Shown one piece after another: positions 43,852-52,954 of a stretch of 64,000 bases of DNA (position 1 is its first letter; each line of letters opens with the position of its first letter). The stretch covers positions 1 through 64,000 of the forward strand of contig NZ_MUXV01000014.1 of the NCBI RefSeq assembly GCF_002014975.1, read 5' to 3'. The stretch is from Moraxella bovis. Lineage in GTDB: Bacteria > Pseudomonadota > Gammaproteobacteria > Pseudomonadales > Moraxellaceae. The notes beneath the pieces were generated by a model that was not told where the DNA came from, did no database searches, and was given only the letters and a program-made list of their open reading frames with translations. Position numbers and translations under genes: made by a program.

Positions 43852-44272
43852 AGGGTTCCCAAGTGATAATTCCTAAGGTGCATGGTGAGGCAAAGGGGTT
43901 TATAATTTAAAATGGGTTTATGCAGCCAACAAAATTGAATTTTTACTACGGAAACCGTTCGCCACAAGCTTGCCTGCGGGTCGGTTTCCATCATGGTTCG
44001 ACAGGCTCACCACGAACGAAAAACTGTAGTACTCTTTCATTTTGTAGAGTGTATGATAAATTGATATGATCAAATCAAAATATATGCCCCAATTTGCATT
44101 TTTAAAATAATGCCTTTGTAGGGGCGAATACAACGCCCAAAAAACTTATGGTACAGGGCAAATGTAATTTACCCCCTGTAAATTCACTACAAACACAATC
44201 AATTAACAATGCTAATAAAAATCAGCAGAAGGGCGAATAAAATCCGCCCCCTTTTTTTACACCTAACATCAA
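43852..44272. repeat. repeat-rich gap between binding-protein and permease genes
   Basis: Holds GTTCGACAGGCTCACCACGAAC (43995-44016), a palindromic motif seen in intergenic DNA of many bacteria; two GGGCGAAT-type palindromes at 44122-44138 and 44231-44249; and the variant GGGCAAATGTAATTTACCC (44154-44172). No convincing gene. An ORF on the minus strand (43918-44133) is only the translation of the repeat. No Fur box of good quality was found. Confidence 0.6.
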
Positions 44273-45316
44273 TTACTGAGCTGTTTTTGCATTAAACGCA
44301 TCGGTAACAATCTTAGCATCTTTTAGCCATTGGTAATAACCCCCAAAGGCAAGATAAGAATCTGGACTGACATAGACGATTTGGTTATTTTTATAGGCTT
44401 TGGTGTTGTGCATGAGTGGGTTATTTAGCACTTCCTTAGCCGATACGCCTTCTTCGCCAATCGCTGACGTGCGGTCTAGGACAAACAGCCAATCAGGGTC
44501 AACTTTTTGGATATATTCAAAGCTAATGGGCTGACCATGACGCTCTTCGTTTTTGTTCACGTCAGCGTCCGCCATAGGAATGCCGAATGTGGTGTGTAGA
44601 TAGCCGTAGCGTGAGTTTTTGCCATAGGCGCTCATTTTGTTGCCGTTGATAAGAATGGCAAGCCCGTTGCCCTTGCCTTCTACCGCTTTTTTGGTCTCGG
44701 CGATGGCAGTATCAATGTCGGCGATGAGTTTGTCGGCTTCTGCAGTTTTACCAAACACTTTACCAAAATCGGTAATCTGCTGTTTGCTTGACTCATAGAC
44801 GTTGTTGGTGTCAATGGTTAGGTTATACGTTGGGGCGATTTTGCCAAGCTCTTCGCTCTTTTCTGCCATACGAGAACCCACAAAAATCGCTTGTGGTTTT
44901 AGGCTGTGCAATACTTCTAAATTTGGCTCAAATACTGTACCAACGCTTGTGCCATCTGGCGTGCCGTCCGCTTTTAGGTTTAGGGTAGCGATACGCTCGG
45001 CGGTCATCTCCGCTGACGGCATACCTTGCACCGCAACGCCCAAGGCTTTTAGGTTTTGTAGGGCGGTCATGTCATAGACGGCAATGGGATTAGGATTGGC
45101 AGGGATGGCCTGCTCGCCTGTGGCGGTCTTAATGATAACATCGCCTGTGGCAGGGGTCGCTGTGGTGTCAGCAGGTTTGGTCTCTGCCGACTCAGCCTTT
45201 TGTTCTGTTTTTTGCTCGGCAGGGGCGGTGTCTGTGGTTGCAGGTTTGTCTTGGTTGCAAGCGGTCAGACCAAACACACCAACAACGGCAAGGGCTAAAA
45301 GTTTTTTGGTAAACAT
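44273..45316 (-). CDS. iron-siderophore substrate-binding lipoprotein
   Basis: 347 residues. The N-terminal signal ends with lipobox LTAC, so Cys becomes the lipidated first residue. A T/A/E-rich linker precedes the class III binding-protein domain: IAVYDMTALQNLKALGVAV, LEVLHSLKPQAIFVGSRM and DPDWLFVLDRTSAIGEEG. It resembles FatB/CeuE/YclQ, which bind catecholate-type ferric siderophores. The ATG at 45316 follows AGGAC; the frame extends to 45337. Synteny with FecCD and FecE genes downstream supports the role. Confidence 0.92.
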   Translation of the reverse strand: MFTKKLLALAVVGVFGLTACNQDKPATTDTAPAEQKTEQKAESAETKPADTTATPATGDVIIKTATGEQAIPANPNPIAVYDMTALQNLKALGVAVQGMPSAEMTAERIATLNLKADGTPDGTSVGTVFEPNLEVLHSLKPQAIFVGSRMAEKSEELGKIAPTYNLTIDTNNVYESSKQQITDFGKVFGKTAEADKLIADIDTAIAETKKAVEGKGNGLAILINGNKMSAYGKNSRYGYLHTTFGIPMADADVNKNEERHGQPISFEYIQKVDPDWLFVLDRTSAIGEEGVSAKEVLNNPLMHNTKAYKNNQIVYVSPDSYLAFGGYYQWLKDAKIVTDAFNAKTAQ

Positions 45317-45484
45317 AACACGTCCTATATATGACAAAACAAGAAAGATAAATGATGGTTACATATTTTAACCAAAAATCTTTGATAAATCAATGAAAAT
45401 AGGAATATTTAACAAATAATTTAGATTGCCAGTTGTGGTACATGATGAGTTATAGTCATCTAAAATTCATTGCCCATCAAAAAC

Positions 45485-45508
45485 AAAACCCAGCCCAAGC
45501 TGAGTTTT
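45485..45508 (-). terminator. terminator after the prolyl oligopeptidase gene
   Basis: On the minus strand AAAACTCAGC and GCTGGGTTTT pair (one mismatch) around TTGG and are followed by GTTTTTG, 14 bp after the stop. Confidence 0.6.
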
Positions 45509-45522
45509 TGTTAATGTCAATA

Positions 45523-48120
45523 CTACTGAACAGAACGTTCTTTGAGACGTTTTTGACGCTTGACTTCATCTTCGGCTCGCCATTTGTCCGTTTTCATCTC
45601 GTCAGCCGTAGGACGCACTTCTAGGTTTGGTATGTCTGTCACGCCCATCTCCTGGAACGCAAAAGCAATCGTCATCAGCTCGTCTTCTTTTCGCTCATTA
45701 TAAGTATTTGGGCTGTGTCCTTGGTTTTCAGCGGCATGAAGAAGTGCGGGACGACCACAGCTTTCTATCTCCTGAAAACGTGCAACAAACTTATAAGAAT
45801 GCGACGGCACCACACGGTCATCTCGCTTGGATGTTTGTACCAAGGTAGATGGATAACAAGTGCCTGCATTTAGGTTATGATAAGGCGAATAACTCATCAA
45901 AACATCATAAACACGACGACCTTCTGATGGCACGCCATACTCTTCCATCCAATACTGCGTAATGCCCATGTCCGCCTGACGCAGTTGGTCTAAGACAGCC
46001 ACCTGTGGGAATGCCACACGATACTTCTCTGGATGACGCACCATGGCGGCTCCCACCAAAAGACCACCGTTAGACCCACCAATAATGCCTAGATGGTCAG
46101 GGTTGGCATAGCCTGCTTGATTTAGGTAGTCAGCAGCAGCAGCAAAGTCATCATAACCCGTCAAGCGTTTGGTGTGCTTAGCAGCATCTTGCCACTCTTG
46201 TCCGTATTCGCCACCGCCGCGGATAAAGGCATGAGCCCAAACACCGCCATTTTCTAGCCATGCGGTGTTGGCGGGAAAGCCAAAGGTTTGGTCATAGATG
46301 ACACCATAACCACCATAGCCGTATAATAATGTCGGGTTCTTACCATCTAAGGGAATGCCTTTTTTGTAGCTGATATTCATCGGCACCTGCGTGCCATCAT
46401 AGGATGTATAAAATACCACCTTGCTTTCGTACTGCGTCTCATCAAATGGTGCTAAGTCAAAGCGACGAATATCCAAAAATTCATCTTTGGCAATGCTATA
46501 CTTATAATCCGTGGGCGGGAATGTTGGGTTCTCAAAACGAAACTGCACATAGTTTTCGTTGGATTCAGCATCATTTTCGTCCACTTCGTGATTGGAATCG
46601 GTTTGCTCTTTGTTCACCAAGTTGCCAGTCAGCTCAGAAATAAAGCCCGCCCCCTGTGGTGGTGTCAAATCTTTTAAAAAGACACCTGTGGTAGCATCCA
46701 CCAGTTTAAGGCGACTCACCCCATCTTTTAGGTAGGTCACCAAGAAGTAGCCATTACCTTCTTCGTGATAATACGCATCACGCATCAAATCCAAATCCTG
46801 CGGAATATTAACCACCACTTCACGCTTTTTTAGATTGTCAAGATTACTCTTAATCAGCTCGCCCCTACGGTCATTCTCACCACTAATAAACCACACGTCA
46901 CGGGTCTCTGGGTCAAAATGTATCAGCTGTGCCAAGATGTTATTATTAAAAGCTGGATTGTATCTAACCGCTTTATCAAAGAATTTATTATCATGCAAGC
47001 GATACACATCGCCTGTCTTACGGTCTTTGATATAAGCCGTTGTTGTACCCTGGTACATGCCATCCATGACCAAATAACGGTCATCATCACCATCAAAATA
47101 GATGCTGGTGATTGCACCACCACCCACTTGGTTTGAGTTGGTTTCGATAGGGTCAATAAAACGCTCTTTGCCAATATCACGACGATAGACAGCAAGCTGG
47201 GGCACACTACCCACATAAAACAGCGTATCATCATCTAGCCATGTGGATGCCAAAATATCTCGTCTAAGACCTTTGATAATGGGCGTGGCAAGTTCGCCTG
47301 TACGGGTATCTATGACGTGCAAAAATCTAGGGTCAACATCAGAAAATCCTTGACGCACAAAGAACGACACATAAGAGCCATCTTTACTAACCTTAACACC
47401 ACGAACAGCAGCATTGCCATCTGGGGTCATCTTACCATCTGGGGAAATGGTCGCCTGATTGACAAGTTCGGTGCGAGTGCCATCTGGATCAATACGCTCA
47501 ATGCGACTAAACCCATCAACATGACGATAATAACGAATCTCACCAATCTTATCCCGATAAAAACGACTCATAGTATGCTCAACATCTTTTAGAGCATCGT
47601 AGTTTCTTTTTAGCTGGTCATAAACAGTAGAGCTTTGAATGTACGCTTCCGTTACTGCATTTTGCTCATTCACCCATTCATTAACCTCGCTGGACACCCT
47701 AGGTTGCACCGTTTGTAGATACCGAGTGGTCTCAGCCGCCAACGGTCGGTCGTCTTCAAAACGAGTACCAATAAAGTTTCGCTCACGGTCAGCATCGGTC
47801 TCTTTGGCAACATATGCATCAATATTATCATACTTTTCTAACCAGCGGTATTTATCCACATGGGTGCCACCAGAATAATGGTCAATACCATCATCTGGGG
47901 CGTGCTGATTATCGATGTATTGGGCATTTCTGGTACCTGCAGTATTGGCAGAGATGCCAAATTCACCGTGTAAAAAAGGGTCGTAACTGTCTTGGTGCAC
48001 CCGAGTTTTTGGGTAATTTAGTTTATTACTGCTGTCAGTGTCATCATCAGCCTGTACCGTTGTCATGTAGACACACGACATCACTGCCAATGCCAACGTG
48101 GTAAGTTTTAATCTCATCAT
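45523..48120 (-). CDS. exported prolyl oligopeptidase (S9 family)
   Basis: 865 residues. A signal peptide (ending TTVQADD) sends it to the periplasm or outside. An N-terminal beta-propeller precedes the alpha/beta-hydrolase domain with nucleophile S683 in IIGGSNGGLLVG, Asp in SKRDDRVVPSHSY and His in NQGHSPNT. It cleaves short peptides after proline. It is unusually long: E. coli-like S9 enzymes are about 690 residues; the extra part includes a 150-residue N-terminal region. ATG 48120 has AAGGAG 8 nt upstream; an in-frame TTG two codons earlier is rejected. Confidence 0.93.
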   Translation of the reverse strand: MMRLKLTTLALAVMSCVYMTTVQADDDTDSSNKLNYPKTRVHQDSYDPFLHGEFGISANTAGTRNAQYIDNQHAPDDGIDHYSGGTHVDKYRWLEKYDNIDAYVAKETDADRERNFIGTRFEDDRPLAAETTRYLQTVQPRVSSEVNEWVNEQNAVTEAYIQSSTVYDQLKRNYDALKDVEHTMSRFYRDKIGEIRYYRHVDGFSRIERIDPDGTRTELVNQATISPDGKMTPDGNAAVRGVKVSKDGSYVSFFVRQGFSDVDPRFLHVIDTRTGELATPIIKGLRRDILASTWLDDDTLFYVGSVPQLAVYRRDIGKERFIDPIETNSNQVGGGAITSIYFDGDDDRYLVMDGMYQGTTTAYIKDRKTGDVYRLHDNKFFDKAVRYNPAFNNNILAQLIHFDPETRDVWFISGENDRRGELIKSNLDNLKKREVVVNIPQDLDLMRDAYYHEEGNGYFLVTYLKDGVSRLKLVDATTGVFLKDLTPPQGAGFISELTGNLVNKEQTDSNHEVDENDAESNENYVQFRFENPTFPPTDYKYSIAKDEFLDIRRFDLAPFDETQYESKVVFYTSYDGTQVPMNISYKKGIPLDGKNPTLLYGYGGYGVIYDQTFGFPANTAWLENGGVWAHAFIRGGGEYGQEWQDAAKHTKRLTGYDDFAAAADYLNQAGYANPDHLGIIGGSNGGLLVGAAMVRHPEKYRVAFPQVAVLDQLRQADMGITQYWMEEYGVPSEGRRVYDVLMSYSPYHNLNAGTCYPSTLVQTSKRDDRVVPSHSYKFVARFQEIESCGRPALLHAAENQGHSPNTYNERKEDELMTIAFAFQEMGVTDIPNLEVRPTADEMKTDKWRAEDEVKRQKRLKERSVQ

Positions 48121-48222
48121 GGGCAACTCCTTAATTTTTTGCCATGCAAATCAACCGATAAATACACCTGTCAGGAGCAAGTCTCATCGCCTGCCCCCGC
48201 ATTTTTATATTGTGTTTTGTGC

Positions 48223-49515
48223 TTAGAATGTAAACACCATGCCCACACGCACATTGTCATCGGTCAATTTGCCAGTATCCTTGCCACCGACCTTATAAAC
48301 TGTCTCTTCGGTATCATAACGACCATAGACACGAACATTGGGACGAATGCGATAGTCTAGCTGCACATAGGCTTCTTTGGTGTCGGCTTTATCATAGAGA
48401 TGTTGCTCGCCTGCCCCCACATAAGAATACATCGCCAAATCTGTCCAACCACTGTCCCGATAGGTGGCATACAAAGAGCCTGCGTCATTTGTTAATGCTG
48501 ATGCACCTGCCTTTAGATCTGTCTCAGCTTTTTTGGTGCCATAGCCTGCACTGACCTTAAAAACAGGGTTGATGTCATAGGCAATCTTCGCTCCCAGATA
48601 ATCCGTGGTGCGTTTATCCAAAGGTGTGTTACGACTGTCTGACATGTTTTCTTTTTTGCGACCGATATCCGCCGCTATCAAGAACTTACCTGCCTGATAT
48701 TCTAATGATGCCGCTACACCATCAACTTTTTGTGGGTAGCGGTTTAGAGTGTTTTGGTTGGCAGTCCACTGTGCTTCTGCAATGTTGGTCACAGGGTTAA
48801 AATCACTGTGCGTATAGCCTGCCGCCACTCTTAGGCTTTGATTATCAGCGATGGGAAAGCGGTAACTTGCTGACACGCCATAGCCTGAGTCCACTTCGGT
48901 GTTATTTTCTTTGGTCACATCGTTATAACCTGCAAAACTATAATAAGCACTGGTTTGCAAGCCTTTGACACCATAATAGTCCAAACGCACCGCATTGGTA
49001 CTAAAAATATCTAGTGGCGTATCTGTGCCGGTACGATTAACATAGTTGGTGTGTAGGTATTGGCGACCTAGGCTAATCGCCCCCAGATTGCGTTTGTCAA
49101 AAGACAAACTTGAATTAGACAAATAAAAATCACGCCCATCACTATAGCCAAAGCCGACATTACCCGTCACTCGCCAGTCATTTGGCAACTCTTGTGAGCC
49201 GCGAAAATCCACATAGGACACGCCGTGGTTTTGTCCCAAACGTGGCTTTCTGTCAGTACTGGACAACTCTGTGCCTGCTGGGATGTTACTGCCCCAATGC
49301 CAACTATTTCCATCAATGTAAGCACTCGCCATTGGGCTTTGTAGCACAAACTTCTCATCCTGTTTGGTGGCTTGCATATCAATCTGTCCGCTGATGTCCA
49401 AAGACAAGCCATCTTTTTTGTAAAGATTATAAACTGCCTGAGAGCTGGTTGCTGTTAGAATCACGCCTGTCATTAGGGCGATTTTGGTTAATTGAAAAGA
49501 TTGGGTCGCTTTCAT
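48223..49515 (-). CDS. outer-membrane porin-like protein A
   Basis: 430 residues. Signal peptide (about 28 residues, ending SSQA), then a beta-barrel pattern of alternating hydrophobic strands, including DGLSLDISGQIDMQ, GAISLGRQYLHTNYV and repeated YxxR/Y strand ends, and a terminal aromatic (VGMVFTF), the outer-membrane assembly signal. It belongs to the general Gram-negative porin type, like porin B upstream. The transport specificity is unknown. It is 21 nt downstream of porin B and probably in one transcript. Confidence 0.88.
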   Translation of the reverse strand: MKATQSFQLTKIALMTGVILTATSSQAVYNLYKKDGLSLDISGQIDMQATKQDEKFVLQSPMASAYIDGNSWHWGSNIPAGTELSSTDRKPRLGQNHGVSYVDFRGSQELPNDWRVTGNVGFGYSDGRDFYLSNSSLSFDKRNLGAISLGRQYLHTNYVNRTGTDTPLDIFSTNAVRLDYYGVKGLQTSAYYSFAGYNDVTKENNTEVDSGYGVSASYRFPIADNQSLRVAAGYTHSDFNPVTNIAEAQWTANQNTLNRYPQKVDGVAASLEYQAGKFLIAADIGRKKENMSDSRNTPLDKRTTDYLGAKIAYDINPVFKVSAGYGTKKAETDLKAGASALTNDAGSLYATYRDSGWTDLAMYSYVGAGEQHLYDKADTKEAYVQLDYRIRPNVRVYGRYDTEETVYKVGGKDTGKLTDDNVRVGMVFTF

Positions 49516-49535
49516 AAAAAATTCCTTTAAAATAA

Positions 49536-50759
49536 TTAAAATGAGAATGATGCCCCGATGTTGGCGGTGAGTTGTTCACGATTACTAAATTCGCCTTCGG
49601 TAACATAGTTGGTGGTCTTTAAGTTGGTGACTGAGCCATTTAACGTAATGCCCTTATACAGCTCATATTGCAGACCCACGCTGTATCGATCTTGCTCAAC
49701 TTTATCAAAGAACAACGCTTCTGTTCCCGAATAAGGCTCTAACCTACCAAAATCCACCATTCTCTCAAAAGATGCAGGTGAGTTATTTTTAGAATGGCTG
49801 TGTCCATAGCTTAGCGTACCTTTTAGACGTGGGGTGAATTCATAATCCACTTTGGCACCATAGACTTTTTTGTCTACACCACTGGTGACATAACCATTGT
49901 AAGACTCTTCACGCTCGCCATAGTCTAGCCCAACCATCCAGTCATTATGGCGAAACCCAACACCGAGTAGATAAGCATCTGCTTTTTCGGCAACATCATA
50001 GTACGCCATGTCATCATGACCCTTACTGCGACTATAACCGCCCGCCAAGGTCAGCGTTTTTCGTGGTGCAAAATCAAAGTCATACTTGGCAGAAACCCCA
50101 TCACTGTGATGCCACCCTAAGGCTCTGCGGTTATTGACATCTGCTGACTGAGTTAGCATGTGATAGGCGGACAAAGTCAGATTGGGCACGCCCGTATATC
50201 TGGCATTGATGTTGGTGCCTGTGTCATTCATGGTGTTTAGCATACCCAAACCTGTCTGGCTCACACCAAGCCTATTGAAACGACTGCCGACACTCAGTCT
50301 GCCTTGCTCGCCATAAGTACCAAAATCAAACCAAGCCCCCCAATAAGCACCCTGGTTACGACTGTCACTCTCACTAGCTTCTATCAAAATGGAGCTATTG
50401 GCGGTAATCTTTGGGGTCAGTCTTTGGCTGGCATAAAACTCAACCGAACCCCAGTTAAGACCGTTTAATCTGAGCTGTTCGTCGCTGTCTTTACGGTCTT
50501 GATTGGCAAGCACATCAGCGACACTGCCATTAGTGCCAAAAATCCTAGGATCACCATAAGTATAGTTAAACTTATTGGATTCGGTGCTAAAATTGGGATT
50601 AATACTGCCATAAATACCAAGGCTTAAACCATCTTTAAGCGATGGTATCTCCAACATCGCCGCATGAGCTGGCATGGCAAACAATGCCAAAACAGACATG
50701 GGAACAATCCAACGGAGCTGTCTGGCAAGTGGATGAAGGGGGTGGATTAGTGTGTGCAT
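49536..50759 (-). CDS. outer-membrane porin-like protein B
   Basis: 407 residues. A signal peptide with a long N-region (MHTLIHPLHPLARQLRW) ends at about AHAA. The barrel includes DGLSLGIYGSINPNFS, GRLSVGSRFNRLGVS and DYGEREESYNGYV, ending GASFSF. Both porins share DGLSLxIxGxI near the start, suggesting tandem duplication and divergence. It has the promoter at 50937-50965 and a leader of about 170 nt. Confidence 0.88.
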   Translation of the reverse strand: MHTLIHPLHPLARQLRWIVPMSVLALFAMPAHAAMLEIPSLKDGLSLGIYGSINPNFSTESNKFNYTYGDPRIFGTNGSVADVLANQDRKDSDEQLRLNGLNWGSVEFYASQRLTPKITANSSILIEASESDSRNQGAYWGAWFDFGTYGEQGRLSVGSRFNRLGVSQTGLGMLNTMNDTGTNINARYTGVPNLTLSAYHMLTQSADVNNRRALGWHHSDGVSAKYDFDFAPRKTLTLAGGYSRSKGHDDMAYYDVAEKADAYLLGVGFRHNDWMVGLDYGEREESYNGYVTSGVDKKVYGAKVDYEFTPRLKGTLSYGHSHSKNNSPASFERMVDFGRLEPYSGTEALFFDKVEQDRYSVGLQYELYKGITLNGSVTNLKTTNYVTEGEFSNREQLTANIGASFSF

Positions 50760-51230
50760 AGAAAGTTAGTTCTCCTTAACACCAAAAAATAACATCCAAG
50801 TCACAAAGCACAAAAGATTTGTAATGGCTAACATTCAGTCGAAGCGACTTGGGTGGCTACATGACATTTTGTGATACATATGCATAACTAAATATTATGT
50901 TATGTAACTAAATGATACAAAAATCTTTATTTGTGTAGAATAATGTTGATTTTTGAAAATGTCAAGTAGGAAAAATTAATTTTTCACATTTTTGTCATGA
51001 TTTTATGTAAAGACATCGTTTAAGCCAAGCTCATAATAGTCACTTCCATATTTGGGATAACCAATGGCCTATTTTTCAATATTTTATACTTACTATATAT
51101 CCTTAAACCCAAAAAATCGGTCATGTTTTGCCCATAATTTGTCAGTTTTTGCCAAAATAGCGTGGTTTTTGTTTACATTTTTATAATTATTTTTTACAAT
51201 AGTTCTTTTAAATTCATGATGATAACGAAC
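50760..51230. other. 471-bp gap between porin B and pheS
   Basis: Holds the strong minus-strand promoter for the porins and a long A/T-rich leader with ATATGCATA and TAACTAAATATTATGTTATGTAAC-like short palindromes. Nothing else was recognised. The pheS promoter should be here too, but was not identified. Confidence 0.5.
50937..50965 (-). promoter_or_regulatory. strong sigma-70 promoter of the porin pair
   Basis: TTGACA (50965-50960) and TATTCT (50942-50937) with the optimal 17-bp spacer. The start codon lies 178 bp downstream, implying a long untranslated leader. Confidence 0.7.
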
Positions 51231-52289
51231 ATGACTGATACTCATTCTCCCTTAGACGTGGTGCTTGCCCTATCGCATTTGGATAAACCCCTAGCAGACA
51301 TTAGCAGTGATGATTTTGATGATTATGCCAAACAGGTCATCGAAGCGATTGGCACAGCTTGCGATACCGCCCAATTACAAGAATTAAAAGGGGCATTGCA
51401 AGGCAAAAAATCCCCCATTACCGCCCTCTCCAAACAAATGGGCGGACTTGACAGCGAGGGCAAAAAAACTTACGGGGCGTACTTGCACGAGCTTCGCACC
51501 CGTATCGCCACTGCCCTTGATGAACGTGGGGCGGTATTGGCAAAAGAAGCCTTGAACGCCAAGCTCATGGCAGAGCAAATCGACATCACGCTCCCGCCAC
51601 GCCACCGCCCCACAGGTGGACTGCACCCGATTACGCACACCACACAACGTATGAAGCAGTTTTTTGTGCAGGCGGGATTTAGTGTGGCGACAGGTCCTGA
51701 GGTTGAGAGCGATTATTATAACTTTGAGGCGTTAAATATCCCCGACCACCACCCTGCCCGTGCCATGCACGATACCTTCTACTTTGACGCTCATTATCTA
51801 CTGCGTACGCATACCTCTGGCGTGCAAATCCGTACGATGGAGACGAGCGAACCGCCCCTGCGTATCATCTGCCCTGGGCGTGTGTATCGCTGTGATAGCG
51901 ACCAGACGCACTCGCCCATGTTTCATCAAATGGAAGGTTTGATGATTTCTAAATCATCGAGCTTTGCCGAGCTCAAAGGCGTGATTCATGAGTTTTTAAA
52001 TGCTTTTTTTGGCAAAGAAATGACCGTGCGTTTTCGCCCGAGCTTTTTCCCCTTTACCGAGCCGTCTGCGGAGGTGGATATTTTATCCGACTCTGGCAAA
52101 TGGTTAGAAGTCTTGGGCTGTGGCATGGTACACCCCCAAGTACTGCATAACTGTGGCATTGACCCTGACGAATACACAGGCTTTGCCTTTGGGCTGGGTA
52201 TTGAGCGTTTTGCCATGCTGTATTATGACATTGATGATTTGCGAGTATTTTTCCAAAATGATGTAAGATTTTTAGGGCAGTTTGCCTAA
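51231..52289 (+). CDS. pheS: phenylalanyl-tRNA synthetase alpha subunit
   Basis: Catalytic subunit of the alpha2-beta2 enzyme charging tRNA-Phe. Coiled-coil N-terminus, then GGLHPITHTTQRMKQFF, motif 2 FHQMEGLMIS region, FRPSFFPFTEPSAEVDI and motif 3 GFAFGLGIERFAML. The ATG at 51231 (MTDTHS) gives 352 residues; ATGs at 51216 and 51219 are also possible and the frame runs to 51162 with a hydrophobic non-conserved lead. pheT lies downstream but separated by a toxin-antitoxin pair. Confidence 0.95.
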   Translation: MTDTHSPLDVVLALSHLDKPLADISSDDFDDYAKQVIEAIGTACDTAQLQELKGALQGKKSPITALSKQMGGLDSEGKKTYGAYLHELRTRIATALDERGAVLAKEALNAKLMAEQIDITLPPRHRPTGGLHPITHTTQRMKQFFVQAGFSVATGPEVESDYYNFEALNIPDHHPARAMHDTFYFDAHYLLRTHTSGVQIRTMETSEPPLRIICPGRVYRCDSDQTHSPMFHQMEGLMISKSSSFAELKGVIHEFLNAFFGKEMTVRFRPSFFPFTEPSAEVDILSDSGKWLEVLGCGMVHPQVLHNCGIDPDEYTGFAFGLGIERFAMLYYDIDDLRVFFQNDVRFLGQFA

Positions 52290-52298
52290 GGAAGCCAT

Positions 52299-52529
52299 AT
52301 GCTAAATGCTTATCAAGCGGTCATCACAAACGGTCAATTGACTTGGCTTGACCCCATTCCCAATCTTGAAAATCAGACAGTAACGGTCATTGTGTTACCC
52401 AATCAGCCTGCTGAAAAACCTGCGGATAAACCCAGAAAAATCGGCATGTCCGCAGGTAAAGCCAAATTTCCCGATGATATTAATAAATATAATGATGAAG
52501 TGGCAAGATTGTTTGGCGTGGAATTGTAA
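52299..52529 (+). CDS. antitoxin (DUF2281/AbrB-like) inside pheS-pheT
   Basis: 76 residues. An N-terminal beta-rich swapped-hairpin-like part (AVITNGQLTWLDP, TVTVIVLPNQ) is followed by a C-terminal toxin-binding tail with GMSAGKAKFPDDINKYNDEV and LFGVEL, as in antitoxins paired with PIN toxins. It starts 9 nt after the pheS stop with AAGGAAG upstream and precedes a broken PIN gene by 3 nt. The frame is intact. Confidence 0.75.
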   Translation: MLNAYQAVITNGQLTWLDPIPNLENQTVTVIVLPNQPAEKPADKPRKIGMSAGKAKFPDDINKYNDEVARLFGVEL

Positions 52530-52532
52530 AAC

Positions 52533-52925
52533 ATGGCGTATTTATTAGATACCCACATTGTACTTTGGTTAAATTATGAACCCCATAAAATCACTTATGA
52601 ACTTGAACAAATTTTATTAAATAAAAATCATAAAATTTATTTTAGTTCAGTAAATATTTGGGAAGTGGCAATCAAATCAAAACTGGACAAACTTGATATT
52701 GTTAGGGCAAATCCAAAAGGACTGTATGATGATTTGTTGGACGGTGGTTATGACGAATTGGCTGTCTGATCAAAATATTGCATACAATTAGAAAATTTGC
52801 CTTTTGTGCATAGAGACCCTTTTGATAGATTGTTAATCAGTCAAGCCATGAGTGAAAATTTAACTTTAATTACTTATGATAACTGTATTTTAAAATACGA
52901 TTGTGTTAAAACTTTAAAGATTTAA
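52533..52925 (+). pseudogene. PIN-domain toxin broken by an in-frame TGA
   Basis: The frame runs MAYLLDTHIVLWLNYEPHK ... GYDELAV, then TGA at 52767-52769 (codon 79), then continues in the same frame SKYCIQLENLPFVHRDPFDR ... to TAA at 52923-52925. Without the TGA it would encode 130 residues with D6, E44, D98 and the DN near the end, a complete PIN toxin. A single nonsense change therefore truncates it, removing the second half of the active site. Other indels are absent, so the loss is recent or a read error. Confidence 0.8.
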
Positions 52926-52954
52926 TACATAAAAAAACCAAATAAGAGACATTT

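Noticed and set aside
43918..44133. Small minus-strand ORF containing VVSLSNH
   Set aside because: The typical false translation of the dispersed GTTCGACAGGCTCACC motif; no ribosome site or conserved protein features.
45317..45430. Fur box upstream of the siderophore-binding protein gene
   Set aside because: Only A/T-rich partial matches to the 19-bp consensus; not good enough to call.
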